Under the pieces are notes generated by a model, which saw only the letters and a list, made by a program, of their open reading frames with translations, did not search any database and was not told the DNA's origin. Shown here one piece after another: positions 26,126 through 35,821 of a stretch of 64,000 nt of DNA. The DNA comes from G965213525 sp965213525 (GTDB lineage: Bacteria; Actinomycetota; Acidimicrobiia; Acidimicrobiales; Poriferisodalaceae): contig OZ243889.1 in NCBI GenBank assembly GCA_965213525.1, positions 496,001 through 560,000 on the forward strand, given 5' to 3'. Position 1 is the first letter of the stretch. The number at the start of each line of letters is the position of its first letter. A program made the translations under genes and the position numbers.

Positions 26126-26845
26126 GTGAGCGACCACTACGGCGTGCTGGGCGTGGGGCCCCAGGCGAGCGCAGAGGAGCTGCGCCGCGCCTACTTGAAG
26201 CGGGCCCGGGCCCTTCACCCCGATCGCCACGCCGCAGCAGGCGATCACGAGCGCGCCGAGGCCGAGCGGGCGATGCAACAGGTCAACGAGGCCTGGCGGG
26301 TGCTGGGCGATCCGGTTGCCCGTGCCGCCCATGACCTGCGGCGGACAGGCCCGTCGTCGGGGCCGGTGCGTCCAGCGGCTGGGTCGAGGGCTCACCAGCA
26401 GGCGACCAGCGCGTGGGAGCGAGCGTCTCGTCCGGCTCCGGCGCCGGAGCGCTCACCGAGGCGGGCCGATGGCGTGGCCCCCGACCCCTTGCCCGCCGGC
26501 AGCCCGCCGCTGTGGGCAGCCGTCGCTGCCGGCGCGATCCCCTACGTCGTGCTGGCGGTGATCGGCATCGGCATCTTCGTCATCACCGCCTTCGCCGGTG
26601 GATCAGAACCCCCGACGCGGGTGGTCACCGAGGAGGCGGTGTGTGTCGACATCCCGGCGTCGGGCGTGCCGGTGCCGGTTCCGTGTGAGCGACCCAACGA
26701 CGGCCAGGTCCTCGCCGAGGTCGGCGCGGGGTACGCCTGTGTCGAGGGTCGCCGGTACCGGATCCCCGGCCAGGACCGTGCCCTCTGCCTGACCGACGTG
26801 GCGCCCGGTCTCGTCCGACCGGCCGGGTCGGTGGGGCAGGGATGA
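26126..26845 (+). CDS. Membrane-anchored J-domain protein
   Basis: This 239-aa protein starts with a J-domain (DHYGVLGVGPQASAEELRRA, the HPD motif in RALHPDRH, then VNEAWRVLGDPVARAAHD). A Pro/Ala/Arg-rich linker leads to one transmembrane helix (PYVVLAVIGIGIFVITAF). An outer domain of about 65 residues follows with four cysteines. It probably recruits DnaK to the membrane, but the outer domain is of unknown role. The stop overlaps the next gene as ATGA. Confidence 0.85.
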   Translation: MSDHYGVLGVGPQASAEELRRAYLKRARALHPDRHAAAGDHERAEAERAMQQVNEAWRVLGDPVARAAHDLRRTGPSSGPVRPAAGSRAHQQATSAWERASRPAPAPERSPRRADGVAPDPLPAGSPPLWAAVAAGAIPYVVLAVIGIGIFVITAFAGGSEPPTRVVTEEAVCVDIPASGVPVPVPCERPNDGQVLAEVGAGYACVEGRRYRIPGQDRALCLTDVAPGLVRPAGSVGQG

Positions 26846-27522
26846 GCACCGCCGATGACGCCGAGCCCGAGCCACTGGCCCGCCCGGTGATCACCGCCGG
26901 GCTCGCCGTCGAGGTGCTCGGCGATGCGACGCCCAGCTTCGCCACCTCGGTGCGTCGCCCGCCGCGCGCAGAGATGGCCGACCGCGCCGGTCCGCACGGC
27001 CCCTTCGTCTGGGTGGTCGCCCTGGCGATGCACGCCGTCGACCTCGTACGAGAGGGCGTCAACCTCGACGAGGTGGACGCCGTCGCCGCCGCCGCCGAGG
27101 AGATCGTCGAGCGGGGAGACCCCGACGCGGTCGAGCTGGTGGAGGTCGCCCTGGTCGGGTCGTGGATCTGTCTGTGCTCACATCCCGACAGCGGTCTGGG
27201 ACGAGAGGACCTCCTGCCCCACCTCCGCCTGCGTCTGTTCCAGCGCTGGCACCAGCGCCAGCAGTGGCTGGAGGCGGTGTCGACCGATCGACAGCGGCCG
27301 TCGCGGGACGCCGAGGCGCTGATCGAGGCGCAGGATCCGTGGGCGAGGGCGTTGGGTCGGGCCACGTCGTACCGGGCCGAGAACGGCCGCTTGGTACCGG
27401 TGGCCGAGCTCTTCGGCGGCGACGACGTGCCCCGCCCGAGATGGGTCCTTCGGCTGGCTCTCGCGGTGATCGTGGCCGTCGTGTTCGCCGTCGGCCTGCT
27501 GGCGGCGGTCGCCCTCATCTAG
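26842..27522 (+). CDS. Unknown protein with C-terminal membrane anchor
   Basis: This 226-aa protein is co-translated with the J-domain gene. The body is acidic and helical (LVREGVNLDEVDAVAAAAEE, HLRLRLFQRWHQRQQWLEAV). It ends in a single hydrophobic helix (VLRLALAVIVAVVFAVGLLA), making it a tail-anchored protein. I do not recognise a domain. Coupling to the J-domain protein suggests it may be a partner or client; that is inference. Confidence 0.7.
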   Translation: MSTADDAEPEPLARPVITAGLAVEVLGDATPSFATSVRRPPRAEMADRAGPHGPFVWVVALAMHAVDLVREGVNLDEVDAVAAAAEEIVERGDPDAVELVEVALVGSWICLCSHPDSGLGREDLLPHLRLRLFQRWHQRQQWLEAVSTDRQRPSRDAEALIEAQDPWARALGRATSYRAENGRLVPVAELFGGDDVPRPRWVLRLALAVIVAVVFAVGLLAAVALI

Positions 27523-27673
27523 ACGAGGGGCCGCCCGGGCCCCCGCCCCGCCCGGAGCGTGGTCGGACCGTTGGTGCTGTGGCGCGCGAGGTGCTGCGGC
27601 TCGCCGACCGCAGGTCTGTCGGGGGAACGGCGGTGGCAAGTAGCGTCGCTAGTTCGCCAGGTGAGGAGATGCG

Positions 27674-28051
27674 ATGGCCCTGCACGACACCATCGACACG
27701 ATCGGAGACGCGGCGCATGCGGCCGCCGGGGGCTTGAGCAACGCAGCGGACACCGCAGCCGAGACGCTCGGGGTGGTCGCTGGTCGGGCGGCCGAGACGC
27801 TCGGCGGCGCGGCCGGCACGGTGGGGGACAACCTCAGCGGGGCGAGCGTGGCGGCGGCGGGCACGCTGAGCGGGGTCGCCCGTTCGGCTGCCGATGCGCT
27901 GGATGACGTTGGTTCACCTCGCTCACAGGACCATCGGGTCCGCAACCTGCTGCTCGTGCTGCTGGTCGCCCTCATCGTCGGCGGGGTGGTGGTCGGGGTC
28001 CGGCGCCGGCGCGAGCGGGCCCGCTTCCCTGACCCCGAGCCGGTGCGCTGA
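27674..28051 (+). CDS. Ala/Gly-rich helical protein with C-terminal membrane segment
   Basis: This 125-aa protein has an N-terminal half of repeated Ala-rich helices (DTIGDAAHAAAGGLSNAADT, then AAETLGGAAGTVGDN). These resemble apolipoprotein- or YtjA-like amphipathic repeats. A transmembrane helix (LLLVLLVALIVGGVVVGV) and a basic tail follow. AGGAG lies 5 bases before ATG 27674, and a TAGCGT element about 30 bases upstream may be its promoter. Function unknown. Confidence 0.7.
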   Translation: MALHDTIDTIGDAAHAAAGGLSNAADTAAETLGVVAGRAAETLGGAAGTVGDNLSGASVAAAGTLSGVARSAADALDDVGSPRSQDHRVRNLLLVLLVALIVGGVVVGVRRRRERARFPDPEPVR

Positions 28052-28058
28052 GCGGACG

Positions 28059-28075
28059 CCGGCCCGTCGGGCCGG
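28059..28075 (+). terminator. Hairpin after the helical membrane protein gene
   Basis: CCGGCCC, loop GTC, then GGGCCGG is a perfect 7-bp stem 8 bases after the stop, between convergent genes. No U-tract. Confidence 0.4.
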
Positions 28076-28129
28076 GGTGCCGATCCGTTCCCCGGCGGGG
28101 GGACCGTGGACGGTCGCCGCCCGGTCTGA

Positions 28130-28933
28130 TCAGCGGTGGACGAGGCGGAGTCGCACGCCCCGGTTGTCCTCGGGCCGGACCTCCCACTCGTCCCCGCTGA
28201 TGGGCACGGCGTCTCGCACCGACGAGGGGTCATCGACGGCGAAGCGCAGGTGGTGCAGCCGGCCGGGCCGGTCGCCGAGCCACGCCCGTCGCGGCCAGCC
28301 ATCGGGTCGCACGAGGCGCAGACGCCCCGGCCCGGGCCAGGTCAGATCGACGTGGTCGTCGGCGCGTCCGGCGACGTGACCGTCCAGGACGCCGTCGAAC
28401 AGCTCGAGGGCGGCGTCGAGACTGGTGACGAGGTGCTCGATGCGCACCAGCTCGGCCGGCCCGCCCTGGCGGCCCGGCGGCATGAGGTCGGCGCCGTCAG
28501 AGCCCGGGTCGCTGGCGGGACCGTCGTCCTCGCCGGGTTGGGCGAGCTGGACGACGATGCCGTGGGCGCTGCGGGGGTGCACGAAGGCCTCCTGCCAGGA
28601 CGGGTCCTCGGTGCGCATCCCGACGATCTGGTGGCCGCTGTCACGAGCACGGCCGACCACGGAGATCAGATCGGGCACCTTGAACGTGAGGTGGTGGGGG
28701 CCGGGGCCGTTCTGGTCGAGGAAGCGGCGGAGGAAGTCGAAGCTCGTCACGTCGTGGGGTTGGAGCACCTCGACCTTCATGCCGTTGGCGAAGCGCGCTT
28801 GAGACCAGTGGAAACCCGAGGTCACCGACCCGCCGGCAAGCCGGCCGCCGAGGTCCCCTCCATAGCGGTCCCAGAGCGTCCAGGCCGATTCAGCAGCGAC
28901 GGCGACGTGATCGAGGTCGATGTGGGCGGGCAT
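28130..28933 (-). CDS. VOC family protein, methylmalonyl-CoA epimerase-like
   Basis: This 267-aa protein begins MPAHIDLDHVAVAAESAWTL and has VEVLQPHD, GPHHLTFKVPDL and AHGIVVQLAQP, which place metal-binding His and Glu as in two-module VOC enzymes. A second module follows the linker at about residue 160 (LVRIEHLVTSLDAALELFD). The likely class is isomerase or dioxygenase-like, substrate unknown. ATG 28933 is preferred over a 25-codon longer frame because the VOC fold starts right there. Confidence 0.75.
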   Translation of the reverse strand: MPAHIDLDHVAVAAESAWTLWDRYGGDLGGRLAGGSVTSGFHWSQARFANGMKVEVLQPHDVTSFDFLRRFLDQNGPGPHHLTFKVPDLISVVGRARDSGHQIVGMRTEDPSWQEAFVHPRSAHGIVVQLAQPGEDDGPASDPGSDGADLMPPGRQGGPAELVRIEHLVTSLDAALELFDGVLDGHVAGRADDHVDLTWPGPGRLRLVRPDGWPRRAWLGDRPGRLHHLRFAVDDPSSVRDAVPISGDEWEVRPEDNRGVRLRLVHR

Positions 28934-29041
28934 CGCCGGGCATCCTCGGTCACGGGCGCCGCCGCGCACCAGCCCGGCCCGTCGGCAGCGTCGGGCCGAG
29001 GCTGACACCGGGGGAGCGGGGCGGTACGATCGCCGGCTCGG

Positions 29042-29115
29042 GGGCGATTAGCTCAGTCGGCTAGAGCGCTGCCTTCACACGGCAGAGGTCACAGGTTCGA
29101 GTCCTGTATCGCCCA
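29042..29115 (+). tRNA. tRNA-Val (CAC anticodon)
   Basis: A full cloverleaf is visible. The acceptor GGGCGAT pairs with ATCGCCC, the D arm is GCTC...GAGC, the anticodon stem CTGCC/GGCAG encloses loop TTCACAC (anticodon CAC, reading GUG valine codons), and the T arm is ACAGG TTCGAGT CCTGT. The discriminator is A. CCA is not encoded. It is the only tRNA in the window. Confidence 0.97.
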
Positions 29116-29767
29116 CGCTCCGGTGGCATCGGCCGTTGTAGTTGCGTGCTCGTTCTGAGCGGCCGAGCAACAGAGGAGCCACCAACGCCGGTGGCGGCCC
29201 TTGAAGACGGCACCGGACGGCCGCGACCTCTACCGCATCGAGGAGCCGATGGTGGAGCTCACGTCGGGGCCTGGGGGGAGCGCGCCATCACCGCAAGGTG
29301 TGCCTGTGCACGTTCCTGCCGCTCGCCGTCTCGTCGTGCTCCCGGGCGCCCGGGCCCCCGAGCCACCAGCCATGCGACCAAGCGCGACCTCGTCAACCCG
29401 TTGAAGAGCCTCACGAGACCGGTTGTAGCAGCAGACCCATCCAGGTGTTCACGAACAGCATCGAGCACCGTCTCACCATGCTGCGGCGAGGTCGAGCCGC
29501 CGGCGCGTTCGGCCGGAGCAGATGCGCACCTCGTCGTCGGCCGCGTCGACGAAGTGGATCCGTTCGAGCCGTCATCGGCTCGGCGCATGTGTTCATCTGC
29601 ATCTTCCGGCGGTCGCGATGTCAGAGGGCCATCGCAGCTGCGCCCGTGTGCGTCGTGGGGGACCTCGATGACAGAGGTCGACGACGATGTCGCTGACCAG
29701 ACCGTCGCTGGCGTGCATCCCAGACCCGCTCAGACCCGGGTGTGTTGGTGGGTGCGGCAGCCCGGGC
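29116..29767. other. Gene-poor stretch downstream of tRNA-Val
   Basis: About 650 bp hold only short overlapping frames with no recognisable protein and composition that looks less G+C-rich than the neighbours. I see no clear repeat of the tRNA 3' end, no integrase and no terminal repeats. It could be a decayed insertion at the tRNA or a long intergenic region. Confidence 0.4.
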
Positions 29768-29773
29768 TACGTT
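29768..29773 (+). promoter_or_regulatory. znuA -10 hexamer
   Basis: TACGTT lies about 35 bases before the znuA GTG, giving a short leader that contains both the candidate Zur box and a ribosome site. Confidence 0.35.
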
Positions 29774-29778
29774 GAGCC

Positions 29779-29793
29779 TAGGAGTCATTCTCA
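29779..29793. promoter_or_regulatory. Candidate Zur box upstream of znuA
   Basis: The minus strand reads TGAGAATGACTCCTA, close to the general Zur consensus TGAAAATGATTTTCA (about 10 of 15 positions). It sits across the probable transcription start of znuA. A close relative occurs between znuC and znuB and a half-site occurs before zur. Confidence 0.55.
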
Positions 29794-29808
29794 GCGAGGA
29801 GCCCGTTC

Positions 29809-30936
29809 GTGCATGCACTCGTCACTTGCCGTCTGATCGTCGTGATCGCAGCCCTGATGATGGCGACCGTCGCCGCCTGCGGGTCCGACGACGCCTCGAC
29901 GGCGGCCGATCCGCCGGCGGCGGCGACGACAGACACCGCAGCCGACACGGTTGCGTCCGCAGGGACCGACCCCGCACCGACGTCGCCCACGATCGTGGTG
30001 ACCACGAACGTCCTCGGCGACGTGGTGAGCGAGGTGGTGGGGGCCCAGGCCGAGGTGGTGACGGTGATGCCGGTGGGGGCTGATCCGCACGACTTCCAAG
30101 CCTCGGCACGCGAGATCGACCAGATGCTCGACGCCGATGCGTTGATCGTGAACGGGGCGGGGTTCGAAGAGGGCCTGCTCGACGTGATCGAGTCCGCCGA
30201 GACCGACGGCGTCGCGGTCCACGAGGCGATCTCCGCCGTCGCAACGTTGGAGGTCGGCGATGAGGGCGAGCACGAGGGCGAGCACGAGGGCGAAGGTCAC
30301 GCCGAGGACGCCCACGACCACGGCGAGGAGGGCGAGCACGAAGAGCACGACGACCACGAGGAGCACGACGGGGGGGGTGACCACGGACATCACCACCACG
30401 AAGGGGTCGACCCGCACTTCTTCACCGACCCGGTCCGCATGAGCGCCGCCGTCGAGGGCATCGTCGACTTCCTCGTCGCAGAGGTCGAAGGCCTCGATGA
30501 AGCCAAGTTGAGGGCGTCGACGACGGCGTACCTCGACGAACTGTCGGCGCTCGATGCTGAGGTGGCGGCCGACGTCGAGCAGATCCCCGCAGCGCGGCGC
30601 ATCCTCGTGACCAACCACGAGGTGTTCGGATACTTCGCTGATCGCTACGGCTTCGAGGTGGTAGGAGTCGTCATCCCCAGCGGCACCACCTCTGATGCCG
30701 CCAGCGCTGGAGAGCTCGCCGAGCTGGCCGAGCTGATCGTCGCCGAGGACGTGCCGGCGATCTTCGCCGACACGTCCTCACCAGATCGGTTGATCGACGC
30801 TGTGGCCGCTGAGGCGGGCGAGATCGAGGTGGTCGAGCTCTACACCGAGTCGCTGGGCCCGGCCGACTCCGACGGGGCGACGTACCTCGAGGTGGTGCAG
30901 ACCAACGCCCGCCGCATCGGCGACGCGCTCACCTGA
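29809..30936 (+). CDS. znuA: Zinc ABC transporter substrate-binding lipoprotein ZnuA
   Basis: This 375-aa lipoprotein has a signal ending ATVAAC and the fold of cluster A-I metal-binding proteins. VTTNVLGDVVSEVVGAQ, MPVGADPHDF and NGAGFEEGL are present, followed by a His/Glu/Asp-rich loop of about 45 residues (GDHGHHHHEG near its end). GVDPHFFTDP, TNHEVFGYFADRYGF and FADTSSPDRL then follow. The His at each block is a zinc ligand. GAGGAG lies 7 bases before GTG 29809. It faces zur and works with the znuC/znuB genes beyond it. Confidence 0.93.
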   Translation: MHALVTCRLIVVIAALMMATVAACGSDDASTAADPPAAATTDTAADTVASAGTDPAPTSPTIVVTTNVLGDVVSEVVGAQAEVVTVMPVGADPHDFQASAREIDQMLDADALIVNGAGFEEGLLDVIESAETDGVAVHEAISAVATLEVGDEGEHEGEHEGEGHAEDAHDHGEEGEHEEHDDHEEHDGGGDHGHHHHEGVDPHFFTDPVRMSAAVEGIVDFLVAEVEGLDEAKLRASTTAYLDELSALDAEVAADVEQIPAARRILVTNHEVFGYFADRYGFEVVGVVIPSGTTSDAASAGELAELAELIVAEDVPAIFADTSSPDRLIDAVAAEAGEIEVVELYTESLGPADSDGATYLEVVQTNARRIGDALT

Positions 30937-30958
30937 GCGGTGTGCTCGGCTGGCCAGC

Positions 30959-31399
30959 TCAGGCGCAGACGGTGCAGCTGCCGAGCAGATCGATGCGATG
31001 GCCCTCGACGCGGAAGTCGGCCGACGCTGCCGTCGTCTGCGCCGCCCCTTCGAGGGACCGCTCGATCTCGTCTGGCAGCTCGAAGTCGCGCACCATCCCA
31101 CAGGTCGTGCAGATGAGGTGGTGGTGGTGGTCCTCGGTCAACGCCTCGGCAAGCTCGTAGCGGGCGTGGTCGTCGTGGGTGACGATCCGCTCCACCGCTC
31201 CCACCTCCTGGAGGATGGCCAGGTTGCGATACGCGCTGGACTGCGCCAGCGAGGGTTCGAGGGCGAGGAGCTGGGGGATGGTGACGGGGCCGTCGGCCAG
31301 GCTCAGGGCCGTGATCACCCTCTTGCGACCCGTGGTGTACCGGTGGTCGCCGCCTCGCAGGAGCGAGGCCACGTCGTCGTGGAGGCGGTCACCGGTCAC
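30959..31399 (-). CDS. zur: Fur family zinc regulator Zur
   Basis: This 146-aa regulator has a winged helix (YTTGRKRVITALSLADGPVT, then SLAQSSAYRNLAILQEVG). The metal domain contains DHHHHLICTTCGMVRDF and a second CxxC (CTVC) at the C-terminus, giving the structural zinc site. Its place inside the znu region makes Zur more likely than Fur. GTG 31399 is chosen because a TACCAT hexamer lies 7 bases upstream; the longer frame to 31450 would have no promoter logic. Predicted to repress znuA and znuC/znuB when zinc is sufficient. Confidence 0.9.
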   Translation of the reverse strand: MTGDRLHDDVASLLRGGDHRYTTGRKRVITALSLADGPVTIPQLLALEPSLAQSSAYRNLAILQEVGAVERIVTHDDHARYELAEALTEDHHHHLICTTCGMVRDFELPDEIERSLEGAAQTTAASADFRVEGHRIDLLGSCTVCA

Positions 31400-31406
31400 G
31401 CCGACG

Positions 31407-31412
31407 ATGGTA
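31407..31412 (-). promoter_or_regulatory. -10 hexamer of the leaderless zur transcript
   Basis: On the minus strand TACCAT ends 7 bases before GTG 31399. Confidence 0.5.
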
Positions 31413-31428
31413 TCGCCCCCTACCAGTG

Positions 31429-31436
31429 TGAGAATG
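31429..31436. promoter_or_regulatory. Zur half-site upstream of zur
   Basis: TGAGAATG matches the conserved half of the box before znuA and lies in the zur -35 area. The second half is poor, so autoregulation is only possible. Confidence 0.35.
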
Positions 31437-31465
31437 GGTGGGAACCGCAACGCGGTGATCCGACG

Positions 31466-32203
31466 TCAGTGGTGGTGGTGGGGATCGTCGACCACGAGGG
31501 TGTCGCCCGCTCGGACGAAGCGCCCACCGAACGCAGCGCGAAGGTGATCCTCGGTGAAGACCTGCTCGGGAGGCCCGAAGGCCACGAACCGCGTGGCGAG
31601 CAGCAGGACCAGGTCGCAACGGGCTGCGTCACCGAAGTCGTGGGTGGAGGTCACGGTGGTGCACCCAGCGCGCTGCTCGGCCTCCAAGACGTCGGAGATC
31701 ACCGCACGAGATCGGACGTCGAGACCGGTCAGGGGTTCGTCCAACAGGATGATCGGTGCCTCCTGAGCCAGAGCTTGGGCGACGAAGGCCCGTTGGCGTT
31801 GGCCGCCGGAGAGGTGGTGGATCTGGCGGTGCGCGAGGTCGGTCAGGTCCAGCCGCTCGATGGCGCTGCGAACCGCTTGGCGGTCGCGAGGGCCGAAGCG
31901 GCGCAGCAGACCGAGACGCGGGTAGCGGGCCATGGCCACCGCATCACCGACCGTGATGGGCACGCTGGGGTCGACCTCGGTCGACTGCAGCACCAACGCG
32001 GCTTGGGCCCCGTGGGTGTCCACCGACCCCGACGTCGCTTCGATGACTCCGGCGATGGCGTGCAACAACGTCGACTTGCCCGAGCCGTTCGGGCCGATCA
32101 CCGCCACCGAGGACGCCTGGGGGATCTCGAGGGACAGGTCACCCACGGCGTGGATCGAGCCGTAGTCGACGTGCAGGCCGACGATCGTGATCGCCGCCGC
32201 CAC
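31466..32203 (-). CDS. znuC: Zinc ABC transporter ATP-binding protein ZnuC
   Basis: This 245-aa ATPase has Walker A (GPNGSGKSTLLHAI), signature (HLSGGQRQRAFVAQALAQEA) and Walker B (IILLDEPLTGLD), then STHD. It ends in HHHH, which may sense or hold zinc. The frame stays open for 170 codons upstream but those are antisense to znuB. GTG 32203 with TATCGT 7 bases upstream is the sensible start. It powers ZnuB and is divergent from it across a 73-bp gap that carries a candidate Zur box. Confidence 0.92.
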   Translation of the reverse strand: MAAAITIVGLHVDYGSIHAVGDLSLEIPQASSVAVIGPNGSGKSTLLHAIAGVIEATSGSVDTHGAQAALVLQSTEVDPSVPITVGDAVAMARYPRLGLLRRFGPRDRQAVRSAIERLDLTDLAHRQIHHLSGGQRQRAFVAQALAQEAPIILLDEPLTGLDVRSRAVISDVLEAEQRAGCTTVTSTHDFGDAARCDLVLLLATRFVAFGPPEQVFTEDHLRAAFGGRFVRAGDTLVVDDPHHHH

Positions 32204-32210
32204 CGTCCAG

Positions 32211-32216
32211 ACGATA
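32211..32216 (-). promoter_or_regulatory. -10 hexamer of the leaderless znuC transcript
   Basis: On the minus strand TATCGT ends 7 bases before GTG 32203. Confidence 0.5.
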
Positions 32217-32217
32217 T

Positions 32218-32232
32218 CGAGAACGACTCTGA
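32218..32232. promoter_or_regulatory. Candidate Zur box between znuC and znuB
   Basis: CGAGAACGACTCTGA shares 10 of 11 core positions (GAGTCRTTCTC on the other strand) with the znuA box. It abuts the znuC -10 element, so binding would block znuC and perhaps znuB. Confidence 0.55.
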
Positions 32233-32263
32233 CCGCACCGGGCTCGGCCCGGGACGGCGCCGG

Positions 32264-32269
32264 TAGCGT
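32264..32269 (+). promoter_or_regulatory. -10 hexamer of the leaderless znuB transcript
   Basis: TAGCGT ends 7 bases before GTG 32277. Confidence 0.5.
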
Positions 32270-32276
32270 CGCCGCC

Positions 32277-33134
32277 GTGCAAGTGCTGCTCGACGCGTTC
32301 GAGCCGTCGTTCATGCAACGAGCTCTGGTGGGTTCCACCCTGGCAGTGGTGACGACCTCGCTGGTGGGCACCTGGATCGTGTTGCGCGGCTTGGCCTTCC
32401 TCGGCGACGCCCTGGCCCACGGGGTCATCCCGGGCATCGCGCTGGCCATCCTCTGGGGCTTCGATCCCATGATCGGGGCACTGGTGGCGGCGGCGCTGAT
32501 GGGCGGCCTGGTCTCGGTCGTCTCGGAGCGCACCACGGTGAGGGACGACACCAGCATCGGGCTGCTCTTCGTCGGCATGTTGTCGCTCGGCATCGTCATC
32601 GTGTCCAAGGCGCGCGCGTTCGCCACCGAGGTCACCGCCGTGCTCTTCGGCGACGTGTTGGGCGTGACCCGAGGCGACATCGACGCCCTGGTGGTCGCCA
32701 CGGTCGTCGTGGTGGTGGCCACCGTCGTGCTCTACAGGCCTCTGGTGTGCCTCACCTTCAACCCCCGCAAGGCCCGATCCCTGGGGATGCACCCGAGGGC
32801 GACGCACCTGGCGTTGCTGACGCTGCTGGCCATCAGCATCGTGACCAGCTTCGAGGCGGTGGGCACCCTGTTGGTGTTCGGGCTGTTGGTCGGCCCGCCC
32901 GCCACGGCTGCGCTGTTGACCCGCCGGGTCCCGACGATGATGGCCGTGTCGGTGCTGTTCGGCGTCGTGGCGGTCGTCGCCGGTCTGACGATCAGCTTCC
33001 ACGCCGGCACCGCCGGCGGCGCCACCATGGCCGGGCTGAGCGTCGCCCAGTTCTTCGTCGTGCTCTCGGTCACCGAGGTCATCCGGGCGACCACGGCATG
33101 GCGGTCGGCACGGGTCGGTGCCACCGAGGTCTGA
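32277..33134 (+). CDS. znuB: Zinc ABC transporter permease ZnuB
   Basis: This 285-aa membrane protein has about eight hydrophobic helices. LRGLAFLGDALAHGVIPGIA is the conserved family block, VSERTTVRDDTSIGLLFVGM and LFGDVLGVTRGDI follow, and GTLLVFGLLVGPPATAALLT closes the core. It is the channel for zinc taken by ZnuA and energised by ZnuC. GTG 32277 is set by the promoter spacing and by the first helix following soon after. Confidence 0.93.
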   Translation: MQVLLDAFEPSFMQRALVGSTLAVVTTSLVGTWIVLRGLAFLGDALAHGVIPGIALAILWGFDPMIGALVAAALMGGLVSVVSERTTVRDDTSIGLLFVGMLSLGIVIVSKARAFATEVTAVLFGDVLGVTRGDIDALVVATVVVVVATVVLYRPLVCLTFNPRKARSLGMHPRATHLALLTLLAISIVTSFEAVGTLLVFGLLVGPPATAALLTRRVPTMMAVSVLFGVVAVVAGLTISFHAGTAGGATMAGLSVAQFFVVLSVTEVIRATTAWRSARVGATEV

Positions 33135-33267
33135 CGCGGCCGTCGCTTGTCGGGGCGTCCGGGGAGGGTGAACCGGCGCGAGCCCTGGGGATGACCCTCA
33201 CGCCCGACGTCGGTACCCACGTCGAGCTGTGATGGGATCAGCGCACGCTCAGCGCCGGGAGGACGTC

Positions 33268-33672
33268 GTGTCTGCAGTCGCATCGGCCCGGGTCTTCCCG
33301 GCGGTCCTGGTCGTCGTGGTGGTCGCAGCGGTGGCCGGGGCGTGCGGCGGCGACGACCGCCCGACGGTGCAGCAGTGGCGGCCGCGCTGGGAGGCCTTGG
33401 CCGCCGAGGCCCCCTCCGCCGGGCACCAGGAGCTGTCCGGCCAGCAGTGCGAGCGCTTGTTGACCGTGGCGCGCACCGGGCGTTCCGAGGTGCTGCCCGC
33501 CCCCGACGAGGCGCTGGATGGACCGGTCCGTCAGTGGGTCTCGGTGGCAGAGACGATCGGGTTCGACTGCCTCGACCACGACGACCTCACCGGGGCGCTG
33601 CGCGAGCTGGAGATCATCGGCGCCGAGGTCGACGCCGGCGCCCGCACCCTCGATGGTCCCGGCAGCAGGTGA
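33268..33672 (+). CDS. Small lipoprotein of unknown function
   Basis: This 134-aa protein has a signal ending VAAVAGACGGDD, so the cysteine would be lipidated. A small domain with two further cysteines (QQCERLL, FDCLDHDD) follows, perhaps a disulfide. GGGAGG lies about 5 bases before GTG 33268, which is why the longer frame from 33229 is not used. No family is recognised. It is convergent with fumC. Confidence 0.7.
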   Translation: MSAVASARVFPAVLVVVVVAAVAGACGGDDRPTVQQWRPRWEALAAEAPSAGHQELSGQQCERLLTVARTGRSEVLPAPDEALDGPVRQWVSVAETIGFDCLDHDDLTGALRELEIIGAEVDAGARTLDGPGSR

Positions 33673-33691
33673 ACCCCCGTCCCCGCAGTGA

Positions 33692-35103
<1,412 letters not shown>

Positions 35104-35107
<4 letters not shown>

Positions 35108-35649
35108 CTGATCACGACTTCGGCATCGGCGGGCACGAACCCGGGCGGCCACCTGGTCTCGACGTCGGCGACCGCGCCCCGCCAGGTGGCGCTGGCGTAG
35201 CTTCGAGCCCCGCTCAGATCGGCGGACTCCAGCTGCGCCCCGCTGAGATCGACCTCGACGAGGCAGGCGCCGTCGAAGGTCGCCCCCCGTAGATCGCAGC
35301 GCCGCAACGACGCCCACGACAGGTCCGCGCCGTCGAGGTGCACCCCGCGCAGCGACGACTCGTCCCAACAGGACCGGGCGAGTGATGCGGCGGTCAGGTC
35401 GTGGCCGTCTAGATCGCTGCGCCGGTGCCGCGAGCGACTCAGGTCGGCCTCACGAAGATCCAACGACGACAGGTCGACCCGCCGGTCGACGTGGGTGCCC
35501 CTGAGGTCCAACCCGCCCGGACGGTTCGGTTCGATGTCCGGCTCGTCGCCCTCGGGTCGACGACGCCGGTTGCGCAGCGACGAGGCCCCGGCGACGAACA
35601 CCCCCAGAGCACCGAGCAACCGGACCAGCGCGAGCGCCGAGATCGCCAA
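35104..35649 (-). CDS. Pentapeptide-repeat protein coupled to fumC
   Basis: This 181-aa protein has an N-terminal hydrophobic helix (ISALALVRLLGALGVFVAGA) and then about 20 pentapeptide-type units (ADLSxS, LRGVHLDGADLSWASLRRC, ATFDGACL). These should form a right-handed quadrilateral beta-helix. The start is TTG 35649 with AGGAGG 6 bases upstream. Its stop overlaps fumC by four bases, so both come from one transcript. Function unknown; a membrane-tethered scaffold is possible. Confidence 0.8.
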
Positions 35650-35821
35650 CGTGAGCCTCCTGGGTGGACCGGGTCGTCTGATCCGGCCGGTGGTCTCCGA
35701 GAGCCCGGATCATCTCACGCCATCGGACTGTCAAGTGGCGCAGGGCGGGGTCGATGTGCTCGGGCCCCGATGTCTCGCACCTCCACCCCCGGGGACGGTG
35801 CCAGACGGCTTCGCCGACACG

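Noticed and set aside
29201..29775. Several overlapping short frames after tRNA-Val
   Set aside because: Composition is erratic, no ribosome sites match, and none has a recognisable motif.
31466..32722. ZnuC extended to 418 codons
   Set aside because: The extra N-terminus is antisense to znuB and Thr/Ser/Ala-rich; GTG 32203 with its -10 element is the proper start.
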